This document shows positions 6,687 to 13,578 of a stretch of 29,058 nt of DNA, piece by piece (position 1 is the stretch's first letter; the number at the start of each line of letters is the position of its first letter). The translations under genes were made by a program, and so were the position numbers. Below the pieces are notes generated by a model. That model saw only the letters and a program-made list of their open reading frames with translations. It searched no databases and was not told where the DNA came from. Source of the stretch: Chromatiales bacterium (GTDB lineage: Bacteria; Pseudomonadota; Gammaproteobacteria; CAMYNG01); the NCBI GenBank assembly GCA_027021685.1, contig JALUTW010000390.1:1-29058 (forward strand). Direction: 5' to 3'.

Positions 6687-9311
6687 TCAGCGCAGCAGGC
6701 CACGGTGGCGGAGCATGCGGTAGAGCATGACCTTCACTGTGTCATTGATCAGGAACCAGAACAGGGCGTAGGCCCACACCAGCAGGGCGTAGGTCCAGCC
6801 GATGGGGGCGACCAGGAAGCCGTACACGGCCACGAGGGTGCCCGCGATCTCGGTGCCGAAGGTGGCCCAGAACAGCAGTGGCGACGGCCAGGGCCGCTGC
6901 CAGAACCAGCCATCCACGCGGGTGATGTACAGGGTCATGTGTCCGGCCACGATGAGCTTGAGGAACAGGATGGTGCGGATCATCTCCTCGGGAAAGCCGT
7001 GGTCCTGGAGCAGGAAGAACAGCACGAACGATGAAACGACCCCGGTGATGCCCAGCACCGAGGACACGGTCAGAAGCTCCGGCATGTTCCAGCGCACCGG
7101 CGCCGGATGAACCCGGGGGCGGTCGTAGGCGATGGCCAGGATGGGGATGTCGTTGAGCAGCGCCAGCAGGATGATCATGAGGGCGGTGATGGGGTAGAAG
7201 TCGAAGATGACGATGGACAGGGTCATGAACAGGATGATGCGGATGGTCTCGGCGATGCGGAAGGTGGCATAGCTCTTCATGCGCTCGAAGGTGATGCGGG
7301 CCTGCTGGATGGCCTCGTTGATCACGCCCAGGCCGGGTGCAGTGAGGATGATGTCGGCGGCGGCGCGGGCGGCGTCGGTGGCGTCCGAGACGGCGATGCC
7401 GCAGTCGGCCTTCTTGAGCGCGGGCGCATCGTTGACGCCGTCGCCGGTCATGCCCACCATGTGGCCGGCCTTCTGCAGCGAGTCCACGATGCGGTACTTG
7501 TCCTCGGGCACCACCTCGGCAAAGATGTCCACCTGCTCGATCATCTCGATGATGGCGGACTCGTGGGTATGCAGGAACTCCTGGTCGAGCAGGCTGGTGT
7601 CATAGAGTTCGGTCAGGGTCTCGATGACCTGGTCTGCGAAGCGCTCGGCCTCCTTGCGGCTCACTTCCCCCTTGAGGCGCTCGTAGATGGCGGCGGTCAG
7701 GGCCCGGGCCAGGGCCAGCAGCTCCTGGCTGCCGGAGCCGGTGAGCTGCTTCGAGCGCAGCACCCGGTCGGGCAGGCCCAGCAGGCGCCCGATCTCGCGC
7801 GCGATGGCGGCGTTGTCGCCGGTGACCATCTTGACCCGGACCCCGTAGGCCCGCATGCGGGCAATGACCTCGTGGGAGTCGGGGCGCGGTGGATCGTACA
7901 GCGGGATGAGCCCCAGCAGCTCCAGCGGCCCGCCACCGTGCCGCCGGCCCACGGCCAGGGTGCGGTAACCCCTGGAGGCGAGCAGATCCACCATCTCCGA
8001 CAGGTGGTGGGCGGTGGCATCGTCCAGGTCGGCCATTTCCATGAGCACCTGGGGCGCACCCTTGACAGCGGTGAACGGCCCACCGGGGCCTTCGACGGCC
8101 GCCTCGGTGCGCTTGCGCACCGGGTCGAAGGGAATGAACTCCTGCTGCCGGTACGCCTCCAGGTCCAGCGGCCCCAGTGTCTCGTCGATGTAATGGAAGA
8201 TGGCCAGCTCGATGGGATCGCGGTTCTCCACCCGTGAGGCGAGGGCGGCGACGAGGAACAGATCGCGCTGGCTGAAGCCGTCCAGGGTCACGGGATCGGC
8301 CACCTGCATCTCGTTGCGGGTGAGGGTGCCGGTCTTGTCGGAGCAGAACACATCGATACCCGCCAGCTCCTCGATGGCCACCAGCCGGCTGACGATGGCC
8401 TGGCGGCGGGCCAGGTTGAGGGCGCCCACGGCCATGGTCACGGACATGACCGCGGGCAGGGCCACGGGAATGGAGGCCACCGCCAGCACCAGCGCGAAGC
8501 GGGCGATCTCGAGGAAGCTCTCGTGGCGGAACAGGGCGACCAGGACGATGAGCGCAATGAGGGCCAGGCTGACGAGGATCAGGAAGTTGCCGATCTGGAT
8601 CACCATCTGCTGGAAATGGCTGCGCTCCTCGAGCTGGGCCCGGGCGACCAGCGAGACCACCGAGCTGAAGCGGGTGGCCCGCCCGGTGTTGACCACCACT
8701 GCCAGCATCTCGCCCTGCTTGACCACGGTGTTGGCGTACGCCACTTCTCCCGGCTTCTTGCTCACCGGCAGCGACTCGCCGGTGAGCGCCGACTGGTCCA
8801 CCAGCAGGTAACTGCCGCGCACGAGCTGCGCGTCCGCAGGCACCAGATCCCCGATGCGCAGCCTGATGATGTCGCCGGGGACCAGCTTGCGTGCCGGCAG
8901 GGTGTGGAAGGCACCGTCGCGCAACACCACGGTGGTGCGGGCCATGCGCTGCTTGAGCGCCTTGAGGGCGTTGAGGGCGCGGTGTTCCTGCATGAAGTCC
9001 AGGCCCGCGTTCACCAGCAGCATGACGACGATGATGACGAAGTCCTCCCACTTCTGCACGATGGCGGAGAGGACGGCGGCCACCTCGATCATCCACGGGA
9101 TGGGGCCCCAGAAGCGGCGGAAGATCCGGTGCCACAGGGGTTCCTCGCGTTCGGCGATCTCGTTGTAACCGTACCGCTCCAGCCGGCGCCGGGCCTCGTC
9201 GCCGGACAGCCCGTGTTCGGCGTCGGTGTGGAGTTCGGCCAGGGTGGCGGCCGGGTCCCGGCGCGCATATTCGTCGGTGGCGCGCGTACCGGAGGCGATG
9301 GAGGTGTTCAT
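6687..9311 (-). CDS. P-type (P3A, plasma-membrane type) proton-translocating ATPase
   Basis: This 874-residue inner-membrane pump uses ATP to export cations, most likely H+, by the P3A lineage known from fungal and plant plasma membranes. Motifs in order are the N-terminal cation-ATPase domain (about 22-90), TGES (177-180), PVALP in TM4 (282-286), the phosphorylated Asp325 in CSDKTGTLT, MVTGDN (495-500) and TGDGVNDAP (622-630). The TM6 Asp721 in LLALLND corresponds to the proton-binding Asp of plant pumps. Compared with plant enzymes there is an extra helical stretch at about 525-590, a form I recall in bacterial homologues. The start is uncertain: ATG at 9311 (used here), ATG at 9323 or TTG at 9374 are in frame, none with a strong Shine-Dalgarno. 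It is followed after 8 bases by an APC permease. Confidence 0.93.
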   Translation of the reverse strand: MNTSIASGTRATDEYARRDPAATLAELHTDAEHGLSGDEARRRLERYGYNEIAEREEPLWHRIFRRFWGPIPWMIEVAAVLSAIVQKWEDFVIIVVMLLVNAGLDFMQEHRALNALKALKQRMARTTVVLRDGAFHTLPARKLVPGDIIRLRIGDLVPADAQLVRGSYLLVDQSALTGESLPVSKKPGEVAYANTVVKQGEMLAVVVNTGRATRFSSVVSLVARAQLEERSHFQQMVIQIGNFLILVSLALIALIVLVALFRHESFLEIARFALVLAVASIPVALPAVMSVTMAVGALNLARRQAIVSRLVAIEELAGIDVFCSDKTGTLTRNEMQVADPVTLDGFSQRDLFLVAALASRVENRDPIELAIFHYIDETLGPLDLEAYRQQEFIPFDPVRKRTEAAVEGPGGPFTAVKGAPQVLMEMADLDDATAHHLSEMVDLLASRGYRTLAVGRRHGGGPLELLGLIPLYDPPRPDSHEVIARMRAYGVRVKMVTGDNAAIAREIGRLLGLPDRVLRSKQLTGSGSQELLALARALTAAIYERLKGEVSRKEAERFADQVIETLTELYDTSLLDQEFLHTHESAIIEMIEQVDIFAEVVPEDKYRIVDSLQKAGHMVGMTGDGVNDAPALKKADCGIAVSDATDAARAAADIILTAPGLGVINEAIQQARITFERMKSYATFRIAETIRIILFMTLSIVIFDFYPITALMIILLALLNDIPILAIAYDRPRVHPAPVRWNMPELLTVSSVLGITGVVSSFVLFFLLQDHGFPEEMIRTILFLKLIVAGHMTLYITRVDGWFWQRPWPSPLLFWATFGTEIAGTLVAVYGFLVAPIGWTYALLVWAYALFWFLINDTVKVMLYRMLRHRGLLR

Positions 9312-9429
9312 GGCCCGGGTCATGATGGCTGCAGGGAATCGCCCGCCGTCGCCGGCAGGGTGCGGCGGCACCAATGTAGCATCCCGGGTCCGGGGGCGGG
9401 GCCGCCGCCATGCCTGCGGTTGATCCCGA

Positions 9430-9987
9430 TCAATTCCCGCCGGCGGGCACCGGCGGATCAGGGGCGGTGTACTGGCGGATGATCAGGGTGTCGCCGCGCT
9501 GGGAGAACTCGAGCTGCTTGAGCGCGGTCATGCCCAGCAGCACCTCCTCGTCGCCGGCGTGTGGGTTGATGGACGCGGGCAGGTCGGTGAGGGCGATGGG
9601 GCCCAGCTCCAGGCGCGCGATGCGCGTGCGCCAGGCCCGCATGGGCCCGCGGGCGGTCTGGTACACGGCCGGGGCGAGGCGCTCCAGCCCCAGGCGCCGG
9701 GCGAGGCCGGCGGGCACGGACACGTCGCTGGCCCCGGTGTCGAGCAGGAACACCACCTCGGTCCCGTTGATGCGGCCCGTGGCCACGTAATGGCCGTAAC
9801 GGTTGCGCTGCAGCACCACCTCGCGCACGCCGCCGGCCACGCGCCCGGCCGGTTCGGGATTGGGATTGGCCCAGCGCTCCAGCAGGCCGTCGAACAGCAG
9901 GGTCAGCAGCCCCAGCAGCAGGAGCCACATGGCCGCGATCATCCAGCCGCCTAGGCGGCGCTGGCCGTGTTCGGGACCTCTGCTCAT
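9430..9987 (-). CDS. Membrane-anchored retropepsin-like aspartic protease (clan AA)
   Basis: The 185-residue protein has one transmembrane helix (about 16-36). A single periplasm-facing retropepsin-type domain follows, with the active-site motif FLLDTGASDVSVP (Asp83). Downstream are a flap-like region (about 108-120) and the second conserved motif region VLLGMTALKQLEF, typical of the TIGR02281-type bacterial aspartic protease family. As in retroviral proteases the single DTG motif implies a dimeric active site. Substrates of this bacterial group are largely unknown. It lies about 120 bases upstream of the P-type ATPase gene on the same strand. The intervening DNA has no clear terminator or promoter, so co-transcription is possible but not shown. 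The upstream region to 10146 is a divergent promoter region. Confidence 0.9.
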   Translation of the reverse strand: MSRGPEHGQRRLGGWMIAAMWLLLLGLLTLLFDGLLERWANPNPEPAGRVAGGVREVVLQRNRYGHYVATGRINGTEVVFLLDTGASDVSVPAGLARRLGLERLAPAVYQTARGPMRAWRTRIARLELGPIALTDLPASINPHAGDEEVLLGMTALKQLEFSQRGDTLIIRQYTAPDPPVPAGGN

Positions 9988-10146
9988 GGCATGCCCCGGC
10001 GTGGTCCCGGATCCGGTGTCGTCATGCCGTCGTTGTGGACAAGGCGGGACGCAACCCCCTGATTTCCCGTCGCGCCGGAGCAGGCCTCAAGCCGTCTTCC
10101 GGGCGGACGCCAATGACAGCAGGAAGGGGGCAAGGGAAGCGGGTCG

Positions 10147-10620
10147 ATGCGGTCCTGGTTCATCACGTTCATGCTGTTGCTGGCAGTGCCGGCCCTGGAG
10201 GCCGGGGAGCTGCATCTGATCCTCAGCGGCAAGGCCATCCACCTCGATCCGGGCGACTACAACGAGAGCAACTGGGGCGTCGGCTTCGAGTACGATTTCA
10301 CGCCGCGCGGCCACTGGATCCCGTTCGTCGCCGGGGCCTCGTTCCTGGACAGCAACGAGGACGTGTCCAACTACCTGGGCGGCGGCACCAAGTACCGCCG
10401 CCACCTGGGCGGCGGCTGGCACCTGGACGGCGGCATCATCGGCTTCGTCATGACCCGCAAGGACTACCACGACAACAGTCCCTTCATCGGCGTGCTGCCG
10501 TTCGCCTCCCTGGGCACGGAACGGGTGGCCCTCAACATCACGTACGTGCCCCGGGTGCAGCAGAAGACCTCGCCCCTCATCTATTTCCAGCTCATGTTCC
10601 GCCTGGCGCAATATGATTGA
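10147..10620 (+). CDS. PagP-like outer-membrane beta-barrel protein (putative acyltransferase)
   Basis: The 157-residue protein has a signal peptide (about 1-19, cleavage near LEAGE). Its mature part alternates aromatic and polar residues and ends in Phe-rich strands, as in an 8-stranded outer-membrane barrel. It resembles PagP, the lipid A palmitoyltransferase. DYNESNWGVGFEYDF is like the PagP segment around KYNERPWGAGF, and GVLPFASLG...ITYVP...IYFQLMFRL is like LLPLASIG...MTYIPG...VYFAWLRF. Candidate catalytic residues His32, Asp68 and Ser69 occupy places matching PagP His33, Asp76 and Ser77. PagP palmitoylates lipid A or phosphatidylglycerol in the outer leaflet. Activity here is an inference; some PagP-like barrels are annotated without function. 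The gene is monocistronic and converges on aguB with a 23-base gap. Confidence 0.72.
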   Translation: MRSWFITFMLLLAVPALEAGELHLILSGKAIHLDPGDYNESNWGVGFEYDFTPRGHWIPFVAGASFLDSNEDVSNYLGGGTKYRRHLGGGWHLDGGIIGFVMTRKDYHDNSPFIGVLPFASLGTERVALNITYVPRVQQKTSPLIYFQLMFRLAQYD

Positions 10621-10643
10621 ACCCTGGCACCGGGTGCACCGGC

Positions 10644-11537
10644 TCATTCATCCCGGTAGCGCTGCAGCAGCTCGCCGTAGGCATCGATACGCCGGTCGCG
10701 CAGGAAGGGCCAGATGCGCCGCACCGTGTCCGTGCGCCCGGGGTCCAGCTCCACCGTGAGCACCTGGGGTTCGGCGGTGCCGGCCTCGGCCAGCAGTTCC
10801 CCCTGGGGCCCGCAGGCGAAGCTGCCGCCCCAGAACTCGATGCCGCGCTCCGGGTCGTCCGGGTGCGGTTCCCAGCCGCAGCGGTTGGCGGCCAGCAGCG
10901 GCAGCCCGTTGGCCACGGCATGGCCGCGCTGCACCGTGCGCCAGGCATCGAACTGCCGGCGGCGTTCCTCGGCATCGTCGGCCGGGTCCCAGCCGATGGC
11001 GGTGGGGTAGAGCAGGAGGTCGGCGCCCGCCAGGGCCATGAGCCGTGCCGCCTCCGGGAACCACTGGTCCCAGCACACCAGCACGCCCAGCCGTCCCGCC
11101 GCCGTGTCGACGGGCACGAAGCCCGTGTCCCCCGGCGTGAAGTAGAACTTTTCGTGGTAGCCCGGATCGTCGGGGATGTGCATCTTGCGGTAGCGGCCGG
11201 CGAGGCGGCCGTCGGCGTCCAGCACCACCGCGGTGTTGTGGTACAGTCCGCTCCCGCGCCGCTCGAACACCGAGCCCACGATCACGGTGCCGGTCTCGCG
11301 CGCCAGCCGCCCCAGGGCCCCGGTGGTGGGGCCCGGCACCGGCTCGGCCAGGTCGAAACAGGCGGTGTCCTCGGTCTGGCAGAAGTAGCGCGTGCGGTGC
11401 AGTTCGCACAGCAGGACCAGGCGCGCGCCGGCGGCGGCGGCCTCGCGCACCATCTCCCCGGTGGCGGCCAGGTTGGTCTCGGGGTCCGGGGTGAAGCTCT
11501 GCTGGACCAGCGCGGCGGTGAGTCGGCTCTGAGGCAT
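10644..11537 (-). CDS. aguB: N-carbamoylputrescine amidase (carbon-nitrogen hydrolase)
   Basis: A 297-residue nitrilase-superfamily enzyme that hydrolyses N-carbamoylputrescine to putrescine, CO2 and ammonia. The catalytic triad is visible as Glu45 (LLCELHRTRYF), Lys118 (RKMHIPDDPGYHEKFYF region) and Cys155 (VLVCWDQWFPEAAR). These sequences around the triad are specific for the AguB subgroup. The ATG at 11537 (MPQSRLT) has AGGAA 5 bases upstream and is preferred over an in-frame GTG at 11564. aguA, the preceding step, lies on the same strand but is separated by a plus-strand lipoprotein gene, so the two are not one simple operon. A TATACT -10-like box at 11570-11565 could drive aguB, but no good -35 goes with it. 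Confidence 0.94.
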   Translation of the reverse strand: MPQSRLTAALVQQSFTPDPETNLAATGEMVREAAAAGARLVLLCELHRTRYFCQTEDTACFDLAEPVPGPTTGALGRLARETGTVIVGSVFERRGSGLYHNTAVVLDADGRLAGRYRKMHIPDDPGYHEKFYFTPGDTGFVPVDTAAGRLGVLVCWDQWFPEAARLMALAGADLLLYPTAIGWDPADDAEERRRQFDAWRTVQRGHAVANGLPLLAANRCGWEPHPDDPERGIEFWGGSFACGPQGELLAEAGTAEPQVLTVELDPGRTDTVRRIWPFLRDRRIDAYGELLQRYRDE

Positions 11538-11633
11538 GGGAGTTCCTGGCAACGGGTGCCGCACAGTATATATCAGGGGGATTCACGTCCGTGTCCGCTT
11601 GTGCCGGCAGGGCATTTTGGTTTCAATAGGTGC

Positions 11634-12032
11634 ATGAGGACATTGCGCATCCTGGCGTGGTTGCTGCCGGCCGTGGTCGCCGCCGGCTGTTCCACCGTGG
11701 ACCCGGAGCAGCGCCTGGGTCAGACCCTGCGGGCCTACGAGCGGGTGGTACGGTGGGGCGAGCTGGAGCGCGCCGCCTCCTTCCGGCGCGACGGTGCGCC
11801 CGGCTGGAGCGAAACGGTCCGCCGGCGCCTGCGGGGGTTGCGGGTGACCCGCTACGACGTCATCGACGGCGCCATGGAAGAGGCCGACCGGCTCTACCGC
11901 CAGCAGGTGCGCATCGGCTACTACTATCCGGACAACCCGGTGGAGCGGACCGTCATCGATTCACAGCGCTGGGAGTACGACGCCCAGCGGCGAAAGTGGT
12001 ACCTGGTCTCGCCGCTGCCGGCGTTTCGCTGA
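11634..12032 (+). CDS. Small outer-membrane lipoprotein, unknown function
   Basis: The 132-residue product begins MRTLRILAWLLPAVVAAGCS, a lipoprotein signal with lipidation Cys19 and Ser at the next position, predicting outer-membrane sorting. The mature part is charged and mixed alpha/beta (LRAYERVVRWGELERAASF, then YRQQVRIGYYYPD and QRWEYDAQRRKWYLVSPLP). Its tail resembles a small beta-sheet domain with no catalytic motif that I recognise. It is probably a conserved gammaproteobacterial hypothetical. The ATG at 11634 is the only start that keeps the lipobox at the right distance, though its ribosome site is weak. It is wedged between aguB and aguA on the opposite strand, diverging from aguB across 96 bases and ending 6 bases from the aguA stop. 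Confidence 0.8.
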   Translation: MRTLRILAWLLPAVVAAGCSTVDPEQRLGQTLRAYERVVRWGELERAASFRRDGAPGWSETVRRRLRGLRVTRYDVIDGAMEEADRLYRQQVRIGYYYPDNPVERTVIDSQRWEYDAQRRKWYLVSPLPAFR

Positions 12033-12038
12033 GTTCCC

Positions 12039-13097
12039 TCATTCCTTCGCCAGCACGCCCCGCGCCAGCTGCAGGGCGGCACAGTGCAGGCCGCCGCCCT
12101 GGCGGATGAGCACCCGGCAGTCCACCGGGATGACGCGGCGGCCGGGAAAGCAGCCGCGCAGCCGGCGCAGGGCCAGCTCGTCGGCCGGATCGCCGTAGGC
12201 CGGCACCAGCACGGCACCGTTGAGGACGAGAAAGTTGACATAGGTGGCCGGGAGCCGGCGGCCGTCCTCGTCGCGCACCGGCGCCGGCAGCGGCAGGGGG
12301 ACCAGGCGCACCGGCCGCGGCCCGGCCGCCAGGGCCTGGGCCAGCTCTTCGGCCATTCTCGCCAGGGGCTCGTGGTGCTCGTCGGCCCGGCGCTCGCAGA
12401 CGGCGTGGGCCACCACCGACGGCGAGCAGAACCGGGCCAGCATGTCCACGTGGCCGTCGGTGTCGTCCCCGGCCAGGCGGCCATGGCCGAGCCAGATGAA
12501 GCGGCGGATGCCCAGGTGGGTGCGCAGCCGGGTCTCCAGCAGCGGCTTGTCCGGCGGCGGCCCCCCCGGCAGGGCCCGGTTGGGGTTGAGCAGGCAGCTT
12601 CGCGTGGTGAGTACGGTGCCGGCGCCGTCGGTGTCCAGGGCCCCGCCTTCCAGCACCAGGTCCACCCGTTCCAGCGGGGTGTCGCCGAAGCAGCCGGCGG
12701 CGTGCAGCCGGCGGCTGGCGGCATCGTCGCGCGCGGCCGGGAACTTGCCGCCCCAGCCGTTGAAGACGAAGTCCACCAGCCGCACGCGGCCCGCCTCGGC
12801 CACGCACAGCGGGCCGTAGTCGCGGGTCCAGGTGTCGTCGACGGGATGCTCCACCAGGCGCAGGCGTTCCGGCGCCACCCCGGCCGCCGCCAGGCGGTCC
12901 TGCACGTGACGGCGGTGGGCGGCGTCGGCGCAGATCACCAGCACCGGTTCGAAGCCGGCGATGGCCGCGGCCAGCGTGGTCCAGGCGGACTCGGCCGCCT
13001 CCAGGTGGGGGGCCCAGTCGGTGCCCTCGTGGGGCCACGCGAGCAGCACGCCGCTTTGCGGCGACCACTCGGGGAGCAGCAGGCGGCCGGCGGCCAA
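12039..13097 (-). CDS. aguA: Agmatine deiminase
   Basis: This 352-residue enzyme of the guanidino-group-modifying (porphyromonas-type peptidylarginine deiminase) family hydrolyses agmatine to N-carbamoylputrescine and ammonia in putrescine synthesis. Family motifs are PEWSPQSGVLLAWPHEGTDW at the N-terminus, DDTWTRDYGP (about 87-96), VLEGGALDTDG, GDDTDGHVDMLARF with the conserved His, and GGGLHCA with the nucleophile Cys339. The best start is a TTG at 13097, just before the conserved N-terminal motif; there is no good Shine-Dalgarno, so the start is uncertain by a few codons. It begins 7 bases after the stop of the small secreted-protein gene and so is probably co-transcribed with it from the promoter at 13464-13492. 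AguB, the next enzyme, is encoded nearby on the same strand. Confidence 0.95.
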   Translation of the reverse strand: MAAGRLLLPEWSPQSGVLLAWPHEGTDWAPHLEAAESAWTTLAAAIAGFEPVLVICADAAHRRHVQDRLAAAGVAPERLRLVEHPVDDTWTRDYGPLCVAEAGRVRLVDFVFNGWGGKFPAARDDAASRRLHAAGCFGDTPLERVDLVLEGGALDTDGAGTVLTTRSCLLNPNRALPGGPPPDKPLLETRLRTHLGIRRFIWLGHGRLAGDDTDGHVDMLARFCSPSVVAHAVCERRADEHHEPLARMAEELAQALAAGPRPVRLVPLPLPAPVRDEDGRRLPATYVNFLVLNGAVLVPAYGDPADELALRRLRGCFPGRRVIPVDCRVLIRQGGGLHCAALQLARGVLAKE

Positions 13098-13104
13098 CTG
13101 GGGT

Positions 13105-13422
13105 TTACGGGGTCACGGGGGCGCGGGTGACCACCGAGTCGATCACCCACTTGTGCTCGAAGTAGACGACGAAGTCCTTGTAGATCCAGCGCGAGATGGG
13201 GGGCTCGCCCACCGGCGGGACCTTTTCGATGGGAGCGCCGAACAGTTCCTCCACCTTGTCCATGGTCATGCCCCGGGCCGGCATCTCCACGGTGACCACG
13301 GTGGGCTCCGATTCCGGGCCGGCGGGCGGTTCCTGCGGCATCTGCAGGACGTCGGCTCCGGCCGGCTGCGCGGCGGCCAGGGCCAGGGCCAGGGCACCCC
13401 AGGGGGCGAGGAGTCGGAACAT
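13105..13422 (-). CDS. Small secreted protein, BamE/SmpA-like C-terminal segment, unknown function
   Basis: From an ATG at 13422 with AAGGAG 7 bases upstream this gives 105 residues. A signal peptide (MFRLLAPWGALALALAAAQ, cleavage near AGA-DV) is followed by a Pro/Glu-rich linker. A compact domain comes next: ARGMTMDKVEELFGAPIEKV, PPVGEPPISRWIYKDF, VVYFEHKWVIDSVV. The pattern of a helix ending in 'FG-P', then a W-Y strand and a 'V-FE-V' strand, recalls the small BamE/SmpA or DUF2845-type fold, but this is only a resemblance. In-frame upstream codons (to 13461) lack a ribosome site and are left out. It precedes aguA by 7 bases on the same strand; no functional link is evident. Confidence 0.82.
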   Translation of the reverse strand: MFRLLAPWGALALALAAAQPAGADVLQMPQEPPAGPESEPTVVTVEMPARGMTMDKVEELFGAPIEKVPPVGEPPISRWIYKDFVVYFEHKWVIDSVVTRAPVTP

Positions 13423-13463
13423 GGCGGGCTCCTTGGGCATCAATGATGTCGGAACTTCCATAA

Positions 13464-13492
13464 ACTATACTTCATCAAAGGGTTACAGGCAA
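13464..13492 (-). promoter_or_regulatory. Sigma-70-type promoter for the secreted-protein/aguA unit
   Basis: On the minus strand TTGCCT (-35, 13492-13487) is followed after 17 bases by TATAGT (-10, 13469-13464). The start point would lie near 13457, about 35 bases before the ATG at 13422. Box matches are 4/6 and 5/6 by eye. Confidence 0.55.
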
Positions 13493-13578
13493 AAATTCAC
13501 GCGGCTTGTCGCCTGTGGCGGCTTGAAGCACGTTGGCCGGACCGCACATTTATTAATGGTTGCCCCAGGCGAGCATTC

